DNA from: CANHVK01 sp046304235
GTDB lineage: Bacteria > Bacteroidota > Bacteroidia > Flavobacteriales_D > Crocinitomicaceae
DNA: 64,000 nt
Direction: 5' to 3'
Assembly: GCA_046304235.1 (NCBI GenBank)
Contig: JBKCEW010000061.1
Coordinates: 15,864 to 79,863, forward strand
Shown here piece after piece: positions 57,071-64,000 of the stretch. Below the pieces are notes generated by a model. The model was not told the origin of the DNA and did no database searches. It was given only the letters and a program-made list of their open reading frames with translations. The position numbers and the translations under genes were made by a program. How positions within the stretch are numbered: position 1 is the stretch's first letter; each line of letters opens with the position of its first letter.

Positions 57071-57742
57071 ATGAAAGCACGTATTATCTTCTTATTAATT
57101 CTAGCAGTAGTTGGGGTTTATGTTTCGTTTAAAATCAAAACTTCAAACGACAATAAAAAAGTGCTTCCCGTTTTTAATCCCATCGATATGAAGGAGGAAA
57201 TGGTTGACAGCTCCATTCAGCGAGTAGGTTATGGTCATACCATTGGAGATTTCTCATTCTTAAACCAAGATGGAGAAACAATAACCCAAGAAGATGTAAA
57301 AGGAAAAGTATTTATAGCCGAATATTTTTTCACGACCTGTGGAACGATTTGTCCAAGAATGAACAAACAAATGCAGCGTGTTCAAAAACAATTTGCAAAT
57401 AATCCAAAAGTAAAAATATTGAGTTTTACGGTTATGCCTGAAGTGGATTCAGTAGAACAAATGAAAATATATGCTACTGGACACAAAGCAATTTCAGGAC
57501 AATGGCATTTCTTGACAGGAGATAAAAAAGAGTTATATAAACTGGCTCGAAAATCGTTTTTTGTATTGAAACCTGCCGAAGCTGAAAATTTAGGGGATGC
57601 TGGAAGCGATTTTATTCATACAAATAATTTCGTTTTAGTTGACCAAGATTTACAAATTCGTGGTTATTATGATGGTACATCAGCCAAAGACGTTACTGTT
57701 TTAATGAAAGATATGGAATTATTGTTGGAGGAAGGGAAATAA
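57071..57742 (+). CDS. SCO1/SenC-type copper chaperone
   Basis: 223 residues with an N-terminal membrane anchor (IIFLLILAVVGVYVSF) and a thioredoxin fold. The copper ligands are C90 and C94 (TTCGTICPRM) and H183 (DFIHTNNF). Sco proteins deliver copper to the CuA site of cytochrome c oxidase or act in thiol redox. No oxidase genes lie in the window. Confidence 0.92.
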   Translation: MKARIIFLLILAVVGVYVSFKIKTSNDNKKVLPVFNPIDMKEEMVDSSIQRVGYGHTIGDFSFLNQDGETITQEDVKGKVFIAEYFFTTCGTICPRMNKQMQRVQKQFANNPKVKILSFTVMPEVDSVEQMKIYATGHKAISGQWHFLTGDKKELYKLARKSFFVLKPAEAENLGDAGSDFIHTNNFVLVDQDLQIRGYYDGTSAKDVTVLMKDMELLLEEGK

Positions 57743-57841
57743 GATTTTCTCCAAACTAATTAACAATCCACCTATCATAAATTAAAATCAACCAAACAAT
57801 TACCATTCGTTAAAGACTTATTTTTGCGCAAAACAAAAATT

Positions 57842-59542
57842 ATGTCAAACGAAAAAACCAATTACGGAGCCTTATTTACCTTAATCACTGTGTTCTTTTT
57901 TTGGGGATTTATAGCCGCTGGAAACAGTGTTTTCATCCCATTCTGCAAACATTATTTTGAATTAGACCAATTTCAAAGTCAGTTAATTGACTTTGCATTC
58001 TACTTTGCGTATTACGTAGGAGCATTGGTATTATTCATCATTGGAACAGGTAAAGGAAGCGACCCCGTTGCTAAATGGGGGTATAAAAATAGTATCGTTT
58101 ATGGTTTATTATTTTCCGCTATAGGCGCAGGAGCCATGATTATTTCCGTGTATAACAACGTTTTTACGGGTATGTTATTTGGATTATTCATCGTTGCATT
58201 GGGCTTTTCACTTCAACAAACTGCAGCAAATCCATTTATGATTTCTTTAGGAAATGAGAATACAGGTTCCAACCGAATTAGTTTGGGAGGAGGAATAAAC
58301 AGTTTAGGCACTACCATTGGTCCATTGGTAGTAGCACTTGCCCTATTTGGTTCTGCATCCGTTTCAGAAGAAGATATACAATCATTGGGATTAGATAAAG
58401 TGATTTTATTATACATCTGCGTAGGTTTATTGTTTGTTGGAATTGCTGCACTTTTTGGTTTTTCTAAAAAATTACCTTCAGGAAAAAATGAAGAAAAAAT
58501 TGAAGGTGCATCAAAAGCATTACGCTCTTTACTAATTATTACAGGTTTATTAATTGTTTGTTTCGCTCCAGTATTTAGTAGTTATAAAAGTGAAGAAGCA
58601 CTTCAAATTTTAAACAAAGAGGAGCAAATAAAAAAACTAGAAAGCCTCGTTTCAAATTCTAATACGATCGCAATTCTTGAAAACGATATCATCAAATTAA
58701 GAGAGCCACTCGAACAAGAGCGTATGGTTTGGTTGAGTTTAGGATTAGCGGTGGTAGTTATTGGATTATTGGTTTCATTAAGTCGTTCAAAGAAAAATCC
58801 AACTGGATGGGGAGCCATGCAATATCCACAACTTATTTTGGGAATGTTAGCCATTTTTATTTATGTGGGTGTAGAAGTTGCCGTTGGTAGTAATTTAGGT
58901 GAATATCTAAAACACCAAATGAATCTAAATGCATCACAAATCGCACCCTATGCGGCTCTTTATTGGGGTAGTTTGATGATTGGTCGTTGGGCCGGTGCAA
59001 TACACGCATTTGAATTAAAAGAAAAAACAAAACACATACTGACCATAGTCGTTCCTCTAGTCGCTTTTGGAATTGTGTTAGGATTAACTTCACTAGCAGG
59101 TCACGATGTAAGTAATTTATATGCTTATATAGTTTGTGTTGTCATTCAAATCATCGGATTTTACTTAGGAAAAAACAAACCTGCTCGTACGCTATTTATT
59201 TTTAGTGTTCTAGGTTTAATTGCAACCATTATTGGATTTACAACCGTTGGAATTGTTTCTGTTTATGCGCTGTTAAGTGTAGGATTGTTTTGTTCCATTA
59301 TGTGGCCTTGTATTTTTTCACTTTCATTAGGAGGTTTAGGAAAATACCAAGCGCAAGGTTCAGCTTTCTTAATTATGATGATTTTAGGTGGAGCAATTAT
59401 TCCTCCACTACAAGGAAAATTAAGTGATATTATCGGTATTCAACCTTCGTTTATCATTGGTACAATTTGTTTTATCTACCTGACTGTATTTGCTTTTGTC
59501 GTAAAAAGAATGCTGAATAAACAAGGATTGGATTTTGAATAG
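57842..59542 (+). CDS. FucP-type sugar MFS transporter with central insertion
   Basis: 566 residues, longer than the usual 400-450. The N-half (FTLITVFFFWGFIAAGNSVF, QTAANPFMISLG, GGGINSLGTTIGP) and C-half (AIFIYVGVEVAVGSNLGEYL, GRWAGA) match the glucose/galactose/fucose-proton symporter family. Between them (about 220-330) lie two additional hydrophobic helices joined by a charged coiled-coil-like stretch (EALQILNKEEQIKKLESLVS). I start at ATG 57842. The substrate is probably a hexose. Confidence 0.88.
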   Translation: MSNEKTNYGALFTLITVFFFWGFIAAGNSVFIPFCKHYFELDQFQSQLIDFAFYFAYYVGALVLFIIGTGKGSDPVAKWGYKNSIVYGLLFSAIGAGAMIISVYNNVFTGMLFGLFIVALGFSLQQTAANPFMISLGNENTGSNRISLGGGINSLGTTIGPLVVALALFGSASVSEEDIQSLGLDKVILLYICVGLLFVGIAALFGFSKKLPSGKNEEKIEGASKALRSLLIITGLLIVCFAPVFSSYKSEEALQILNKEEQIKKLESLVSNSNTIAILENDIIKLREPLEQERMVWLSLGLAVVVIGLLVSLSRSKKNPTGWGAMQYPQLILGMLAIFIYVGVEVAVGSNLGEYLKHQMNLNASQIAPYAALYWGSLMIGRWAGAIHAFELKEKTKHILTIVVPLVAFGIVLGLTSLAGHDVSNLYAYIVCVVIQIIGFYLGKNKPARTLFIFSVLGLIATIIGFTTVGIVSVYALLSVGLFCSIMWPCIFSLSLGGLGKYQAQGSAFLIMMILGGAIIPPLQGKLSDIIGIQPSFIIGTICFIYLTVFAFVVKRMLNKQGLDFE

Positions 59543-59598
59543 TTTATTTAAAACTAATCTAAATAAGAACTTAACGTCAACTCGTTTGTTCTAACTAT

Positions 59599-59606
59599 TA
59601 AATTTG
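59599..59606 (+). promoter_or_regulatory. Probable -7 element of the sdh operon
   Basis: TAAATTTG lies 29 bp before the sdhC ATG and fits TAnnTTTG. The nearest TTTG (59585-59588) is too close to be a -33 element, so the assignment is tentative. Confidence 0.4.
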
Positions 59607-59635
59607 TTGTCAATTATTAAAAATTTTTAACTAAA

Positions 59636-60490
59636 ATGAGTAAATCTGCGTTATTAAAGTCCTCATTAGCCAAAAAGTATTGGATGGCTTTGACAGGATT
59701 GTTTCTCTGCCTATTTTTGGTGGGGCATTTACTGGGTAACCTGCAATTGATTTTCAAGGCGGGCGAAGAAGGAAGAAGAGCATTTAATGAGTATGCATAC
59801 TTCATGGCTCACAATCCACTAATCAAGGTGATGTCTTATTTGACATACATCTCGATTTTATTTCACGCGATTGATGGTATTTTATTAACTATCGAAAACA
59901 AAAAAGCAAGACCTGTAAACTATGCTTACAGCAATCCAAAAGCTAATTCTAGATGGGAATCTAGAAATATGGCGCTTTTAGGAAGTTTAGTATTGATTTT
60001 TATCGCTTCGCACATGGCTCATTTTTGGTACAAAGCGAAAGTGAAAAGTGATATGAAATTACATACAGTTTCTGTTACTGCTCCAGGTTCAAATCAAGCA
60101 CAAGAATTGTACATTACAACAAATGGTAATTACTTACCTGTACAAGGTGTAAAGGTGAAAAACCATACTGAACTTTATGAGCCAACCGTTGATATCAAAC
60201 TAGGAGAAGGTTATAAAGATTTACATTCTGTAGTAAAAGCATTTTTCTCTGGTAAAGAGACAAACGGTGTACCAGGAAATAAAATGGCATTAGCAGCTGT
60301 TATTTTCTATGTGGTATCAATGATTGTTTTGTCATACCATTTATTACATGGATTTTCATCTGCTTTTCAATCTTTAGGTTTAAGACATCCTAAATACACA
60401 AACTTAATTGCAAACGCTGGTAAGGTTTTTGCATTTTTAGTTCCATTAGCATTTGCTATTATCCCAGTATTACTTTACATCAAAGGTTAA
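59636..60490 (+). CDS. sdhC: Succinate dehydrogenase cytochrome b subunit
   Basis: SdhC (284 aa) is the five-helix dihaem membrane anchor of the Bacteroidota/epsilon-type complex II. Candidate haem ligands are in LVGHLLGN, ILFHAIDG, ASHMAHFWY and SYHLLHGF. A periplasmic or cytoplasmic loop of about 80 residues (about 140-220, with SVTAPGSNQAQELYITTNGN) makes it longer than the roughly 220-240 residues I expect. No SdhD is present, as usual for this type. sdhA follows after 21 bp. Confidence 0.93.
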   Translation: MSKSALLKSSLAKKYWMALTGLFLCLFLVGHLLGNLQLIFKAGEEGRRAFNEYAYFMAHNPLIKVMSYLTYISILFHAIDGILLTIENKKARPVNYAYSNPKANSRWESRNMALLGSLVLIFIASHMAHFWYKAKVKSDMKLHTVSVTAPGSNQAQELYITTNGNYLPVQGVKVKNHTELYEPTVDIKLGEGYKDLHSVVKAFFSGKETNGVPGNKMALAAVIFYVVSMIVLSYHLLHGFSSAFQSLGLRHPKYTNLIANAGKVFAFLVPLAFAIIPVLLYIKG

Positions 60491-60511
60491 TAACATTAAA
60501 CGAAAGTTACT

Positions 60512-62524
60512 ATGTCAGTATTAGATTCAAAAATACCGGAAGGTCACATTTCAGAGAAATGGACTAACCACAAAAATCACCTTAAATTAGTTGCTCCTAA
60601 TAACCGTCCGAAAATCGACATCATCGTAGTAGGGACTGGTTTAGCAGGTGCTTCTGCGGCAGCATCTTTAGGAGAAATGGGATACAACGTGAAAGCGTTC
60701 TGTTTCCAAGACTCACCAAGACGTGCACACTCAATCGCTGCACAAGGTGGTATTAATGCAGCAAAAAATTACCAAAATGACGGTGATAGCGTTTACCGAT
60801 TATTCTACGATACAATCAAAGGTGGTGACTACCGTGCAAGAGAAGCTAACGTACACCGTTTAGCTGAGGTTTCAGGTAATATCATCGATCAATGTGTTGC
60901 TCAAGGTGTTCCTTTTGCTCGTGAGTACGGAGGGTTATTAGACAACCGTTCATTTGGAGGTACACAAGTTCAACGTACATTCTACGCGGCAGGACAAACA
61001 GGACAACAATTATTATTAGGAGCATACTCAGCATTATCAAGACAAATCGGATTAGGTCGTGTGAAAATGTACAACCGTCACGAAATGTTGGAATTGGTAA
61101 AAGTTGATGGAAAAGCACGTGGTATCATTGCTCGTAACTTAGTTACAGGTGAATTGGAAAGACATTCTGCACATGCCGTAGTATTAGCAACAGGTGGTTA
61201 CGGAAACGTTTATTTCCTTTCTACAAATGCTATGGGAAGTAACGTAACAGCTGCATGGAAAGCACACAAACAAGGTGCTTATTTTGCAAACCCTTGTTAC
61301 GTTCAAATTCACCCAACATGTATACCTGTTCATGGAACGAATCAGGCAAAATTAACATTGATGTCAGAGTCATTACGGAACTCTGGACGTATTTGGGTTC
61401 CTAAGAAAAAAGAGGATGCAGAAGCTATTCGTGCAGGAAAATTAAAACCTACACAAATTGCAGAAGAAGATAGAGATTATTATTTAGAAAGAAAATACCC
61501 ATCTTTTGGAAATTTAGCTCCTAGAGATATTTCCTCAAGAGCAGCAAAGGAAGTTTGTGACGAAGGTCGTGGTATTGAAGCGAATGATACGAACGAAGGA
61601 GTTTATTTAGATTTTTCATCTGAAATTCAAAACAAAGGAAAGCAAGCAGCTTTTGCTCAAGGTAATCATAATCCTACCCCTGAACAAATTACGGAATTAG
61701 GTAAAAAATGGTTGAAAGAGAAATATGGAAACTTGTTTACGATGTATCAAAAGATTACAGATGAGAATCCTTATGAAACTCCAATGAAAATTTATCCAGC
61801 AGTTCACTATACGATGGGTGGTGTATGGGTTGATTACAACTTACAATCTTCTATTCCGGGATGTTTTGTGACTGGTGAAGCGAACTTCTCAGACCACGGA
61901 GCAAACAGATTAGGTGCTTCTGCATTGATGCAAGGATTAGCAGATGGATATTTCGTATTACCATACACGATTTCAGATTATTTAGCTAATGAAATCAAAA
62001 CAGGAAGAATAACAACAGATTCTACTGAATTCGAGGTAGCTGAAAATAATGTGAAATCTCAGATTGATAAGTTTTTGACAAACAATGGTACAAAATCTGT
62101 TGACTATTTCCACAAAAAATTAGGATTAATTATGTGGAATAAAGTTGGAATGGGACGTAATGCTGCTGGTCTTCAAGAAGCAATCAATGAGATTGAACAA
62201 TTAAAAAATGATTTCTACAAAGATGTTTATGTACCTGGAAATGCTGATGAGTTAAATCCACAATTAGAGAAAGCGCTTAGAGTTGCTGATTTAATAGATT
62301 TAGGGCAACTGATGGCGATGGATGCATTGCAACGAAATGAATCTTGTGGAGGGCATTTCCGAGAGGAATACCAAGATGCTGAGGGGGAAACATTGCGTGA
62401 TGATGTTAACTTTTCTTTTGTCGGTGCATGGGAATACAAAGGAGATGATATCAAAGAAGAAGTATTACACAAGGAAGAATTGAAATACGAATTCATAAAG
62501 ATAGCAGCTCGTAATTATAAATAA
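60512..62524 (+). CDS. sdhA: Succinate dehydrogenase flavoprotein subunit
   Basis: SdhA (670 aa) oxidises succinate. The FAD-binding start [20 protein letters not shown], the FAD-linking H73 in [14 protein letters not shown], the active-site segments HPTCIPVHG and [11 protein letters not shown], and the C-terminal [11 protein letters not shown] are present. Length fits the Bacteroidota/Bacillus type. sdhB does not follow directly: a four-helix-bundle cassette lies between. Confidence 0.96.
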   Translation: MSVLDSKIPEGHISEKWTNHKNHLKLVAPNNRPKIDIIVVGTGLAGASAAASLGEMGYNVKAFCFQDSPRRAHSIAAQGGINAAKNYQNDGDSVYRLFYDTIKGGDYRAREANVHRLAEVSGNIIDQCVAQGVPFAREYGGLLDNRSFGGTQVQRTFYAAGQTGQQLLLGAYSALSRQIGLGRVKMYNRHEMLELVKVDGKARGIIARNLVTGELERHSAHAVVLATGGYGNVYFLSTNAMGSNVTAAWKAHKQGAYFANPCYVQIHPTCIPVHGTNQAKLTLMSESLRNSGRIWVPKKKEDAEAIRAGKLKPTQIAEEDRDYYLERKYPSFGNLAPRDISSRAAKEVCDEGRGIEANDTNEGVYLDFSSEIQNKGKQAAFAQGNHNPTPEQITELGKKWLKEKYGNLFTMYQKITDENPYETPMKIYPAVHYTMGGVWVDYNLQSSIPGCFVTGEANFSDHGANRLGASALMQGLADGYFVLPYTISDYLANEIKTGRITTDSTEFEVAENNVKSQIDKFLTNNGTKSVDYFHKKLGLIMWNKVGMGRNAAGLQEAINEIEQLKNDFYKDVYVPGNADELNPQLEKALRVADLIDLGQLMAMDALQRNESCGGHFREEYQDAEGETLRDDVNFSFVGAWEYKGDDIKEEVLHKEELKYEFIKIAARNYK

Positions 62525-62527
62525 GAA

Positions 62528-62562
62528 ATAGGCAATAGTAGTTAGGCAATAGGCAATAGAAA
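62528..62562 (+). repeat. GGCAATAG repeats, left arm of the sdh four-helix cassette
   Basis: Three copies of AGGCAATAG precede the start codon. TTAGGCAATAGGCAATAG (62542-62559) matches the reverse complement of 62974-62991 at 16 of 18 positions, so the gene is framed by an imperfect inverted repeat. Confidence 0.75.
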
Positions 62563-62946
62563 ATGAGTGAAATAAGATCATACAAAGATTTATTAATTTG
62601 GCAAAAAGGAATTGAGTTAACCGAAAAAGTATATTTATTAGTTAAGTCTTTTCCTTCTGAAGAAATCTATTCACTTACATCACAAATTAAAAGATGTGTC
62701 ATTTCAATTCCTAGTAATATTTCAGAAGGATATGGAAGGAATTCAACTAAAAATTACATTCAATTTTTAAGAATTTCTAGAGGTTCACTCTACGAATTAG
62801 AGACACAACTTATTATTGCTAACAAACTAAACTATATTTCTGATAATGAATTAAACAATGAAATTTTCAAACTTATTGAGGAAGAAAGTAAAATGTTAAA
62901 TTCTTTTATCAAAAAACTAGATATTGATACAAAAATGAATGTTTAA
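62563..62946 (+). CDS. Four-helix-bundle protein (23S rRNA-IVP / Avd-like family), second copy
   Basis: 127 residues with the family landmarks [37 protein letters not shown] and [12 protein letters not shown]. It is only distantly similar to the copy at 10435 (same motifs, many substitutions), so the two are not a recent duplication. It interrupts sdhA-sdhB on the same strand and carries inverted-repeat flanks of a different sequence from those of the first copy. Function unknown; nucleic-acid binding is plausible for the fold. Confidence 0.92.
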   Translation: MSEIRSYKDLLIWQKGIELTEKVYLLVKSFPSEEIYSLTSQIKRCVISIPSNISEGYGRNSTKNYIQFLRISRGSLYELETQLIIANKLNYISDNELNNEIFKLIEEESKMLNSFIKKLDIDTKMNV

Positions 62947-62970
62947 TGCAATTGGGATGGGCAAAACTAA

Positions 62971-62991
62971 TGCCCATTGCCTCTTGCCTAA
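62971..62991 (+). repeat. GGCAATAG-type inverted arm, right flank of the sdh four-helix cassette
   Basis: TGCCCATTGCCTCTTGCCTA lies between the four-helix stop (62946) and the sdhB start (63003), in inverted orientation to the left arm. An in-frame ATG at 62946 upstream of sdhB reads through this arm and is not a likely start. Confidence 0.75.
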
Positions 62992-63002
62992 AAGCTAATA
63001 AT

Positions 63003-63770
63003 ATGGCAACTAAATCAATAAATATTACCCTTAAAATTTGGAGACAGAAGAACTCTAAAACAGAGGGTAAATTAGAAACGTATAAATTAGACAATGTTTC
63101 TACATCAAGTTCATTTTTGGAAATGTTAGACCAATTGAATGAACAATTAATTAATGAAAAAAAAGAGCCTATTGCTTTTGATCACGACTGTCGTGAAGGT
63201 ATTTGTGGTATGTGTTCTTTATATATCAATGGACGTGCTCACGGACCAGATACAGGAACTACAACTTGTCAGTTACACATGCGTATGTTTAACGATGGTG
63301 ATACAATTTATGTTGAGCCATGGAGATCTAGAGCATTCCCTATTGTTAAGGATTTAGTGGTTGATAGAAGCGCTTTTGACAGAATCCAGCAAGCTGGAGG
63401 TTTCGTTTCTGTAAACACTTCAGGAAGAACAATGGATGCAAATGCTATTCCAATACCAAAAGAAGATGCTGACAAAGCGTTCGAAGCAGCTGCTTGTATT
63501 GGATGTGGAGCGTGTGTTGCTACATGTAAAAACGGTTCTGCAATGCTTTTTGTAGGTGCTAAAGTTTCGCAATATGCATTATTACCTCAAGGTCAAGTTG
63601 AAGCTACACAAAGAGCGTTAAATATGGTTCGTCAAATGGATGAAGAAGGATTCGGTAACTGTACTAACACAGGTGCATGTGAAATCGAATGTCCTAAAGG
63701 AATTTCATTAGACAACATCGCTCGTTTAAATAGAGAGTATTTGAAAGCTTCATTGAAGTCGGAAAAATAG
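63003..63770 (+). CDS. sdhB: Succinate dehydrogenase iron-sulfur subunit
   Basis: SdhB (255 aa) carries electrons from FAD to quinone through three clusters. The [2Fe-2S] domain has [15 protein letters not shown] and a distal Cys in TTTCQLHM; the C-terminal ferredoxin domain has [14 protein letters not shown] and [16 protein letters not shown] start at ATG 63003 ([15 protein letters not shown]); the ATG at 62946 would add residues encoded by the cassette's right arm. A strong terminator follows. Confidence 0.96.
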   Translation: MATKSINITLKIWRQKNSKTEGKLETYKLDNVSTSSSFLEMLDQLNEQLINEKKEPIAFDHDCREGICGMCSLYINGRAHGPDTGTTTCQLHMRMFNDGDTIYVEPWRSRAFPIVKDLVVDRSAFDRIQQAGGFVSVNTSGRTMDANAIPIPKEDADKAFEAAACIGCGACVATCKNGSAMLFVGAKVSQYALLPQGQVEATQRALNMVRQMDEEGFGNCTNTGACEIECPKGISLDNIARLNREYLKASLKSEK

Positions 63771-63782
63771 AAAAATACCTAA

Positions 63783-63819
63783 TACAATAAAAAAACCCGC
63801 TAATGCGGGTTTTTTTGTA
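63783..63819. terminator. Terminator after sdhB
   Basis: The stem AAAAAACCCGC-TAAT-GCGGGTTTTTT, flanked by ACAAT/TGTATT, has A-runs on one side and T-runs on the other, so it can work in both directions. Confidence 0.9.
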
Positions 63820-63879
63820 TTGAAAAAGGAATAAGACATTAATTTGTTTTTGCTTCTGCTCCTGTTTTCCGCGGTTTTC

Positions 63880-63940
63880 TTGCAACACCCTCTACACCCC
63901 TTGTAAACACTAGATTCTTTTTTAAATTTGGGTGTTGCAA
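63880..63940. repeat. Inverted repeat TTGCAACACCC / GGGTGTTGCAA at IS border
   Basis: An 11-bp perfect inverted repeat (63880-63890 and 63930-63940) lies just ahead of the transposase-like frame at 63951. The inner arm is a candidate left end of the insertion sequence; the outer arm may be part of a stem-loop or a remnant of another copy. Confidence 0.55.
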
Positions 63941-63950
63941 AATATAAAAA

Positions 63951-64000
63951 GTGTTTATTCGAAGATTAAAGAATCGTTCTGGAAGTACGTCTGTACAAGT
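63951..64000 (+). mobile_element. First codons of an IS transposase (IS1634-like), cut by window edge
   Basis: From GTG 63951 the frame reads (M)FIRRLKNRSGSTSVQ and is open to the edge. This is the N-terminal pattern I associate with IS1634/IS4-group transposases of Bacteroidota (MFIRK.KN.SGS.SVQ). Only 16 codons are visible, so the family call is tentative. It lies downstream of the sdh terminator. Confidence 0.45.

Overview
The window is AT-rich bacterial chromosome from a member of the Bacteroidota, most likely Flavobacteriales. The evidence is the gliding lipoprotein gldH directly behind ricT, an ATP synthase operon without atpD/atpC and with a pre-sequence on AtpB, a SUF iron-sulfur operon with sufT, a DnaG whose zinc ligands are lost, FucP-type sugar transport, the dispersed TTCGACAAGCTCAG repeat family common in flavobacterial genomes, and promoters of the TAnnTTTG type. 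I cannot name the genus. Nearly everything is housekeeping; the accessory material lies between and inside operons.

Layout. Positions 1-8160 (minus) hold the first 2720 codons of a giant secreted repeat protein that runs off the left edge: signal peptide, N-terminal domain, four Ig-like domains of about 85 residues, nine near-identical units of exactly 89 residues (267 bp), Big_2-like domains, then longer repeats of about 170 residues. Positions 8447-15756 (plus) are the SUF operon: A-type carrier, sufB, [four-helix-bundle gene], sufC, [REP triplet], sufD, tlyA, sufS, sufE, sufT. A cluster of inverted REPs and then fabF follow. Positions 17183-19712 are a sparse accessory stretch with an unknown membrane protein and a frameshifted YhcG-type nuclease.

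Positions 19713-26609 (minus) carry a DSD1-like PLP enzyme and the ATP synthase operon (atpZ-like, DUF6168-like, atpB-E-F-H-A-G). Positions 26716-31865 (plus) carry polyprenyl synthase, a MORN lipoprotein, dnaG, an MscS channel and a PAP2 phosphatase. gpsA, acs and a small toxin-antitoxin pair follow. Positions 35632-47495 (minus) carry gldH-ricT, a DUF2279 protein, an M28 peptidase, an acidic unknown protein, a degenerate DUF4143-type ATPase, a TraB/GumN protein, polA and cysS. Positions 47635-54321 (plus) carry a beta-barrel protein, a non-specific endonuclease, rimP-nusA-infB and a small lipoprotein. The right end has an M42 peptidase (minus), then SRPBCC, YjbR, FrnE-like, Sco and sugar MFS genes, then sdhC-sdhA-[four-helix-bundle gene]-sdhB and the first bases of an IS transposase.

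The strongest leads are: (i) two divergent four-helix-bundle (23S-IVP/Avd family) genes, each flanked by imperfect inverted repeats and each lodged inside an otherwise conserved operon (suf and sdh), with two gene-less repeat remnants elsewhere; (ii) an intrinsic-terminator hairpin sitting between the promoter and the start codon of rimP-nusA-infB, which suggests attenuation; (iii) the mosaic 267-bp repeat array of the giant surface protein; (iv) mutually exclusive hairpins built from inverted REPs between sufT and fabF; (v) a hairpin with a U-run between atpE and atpF.
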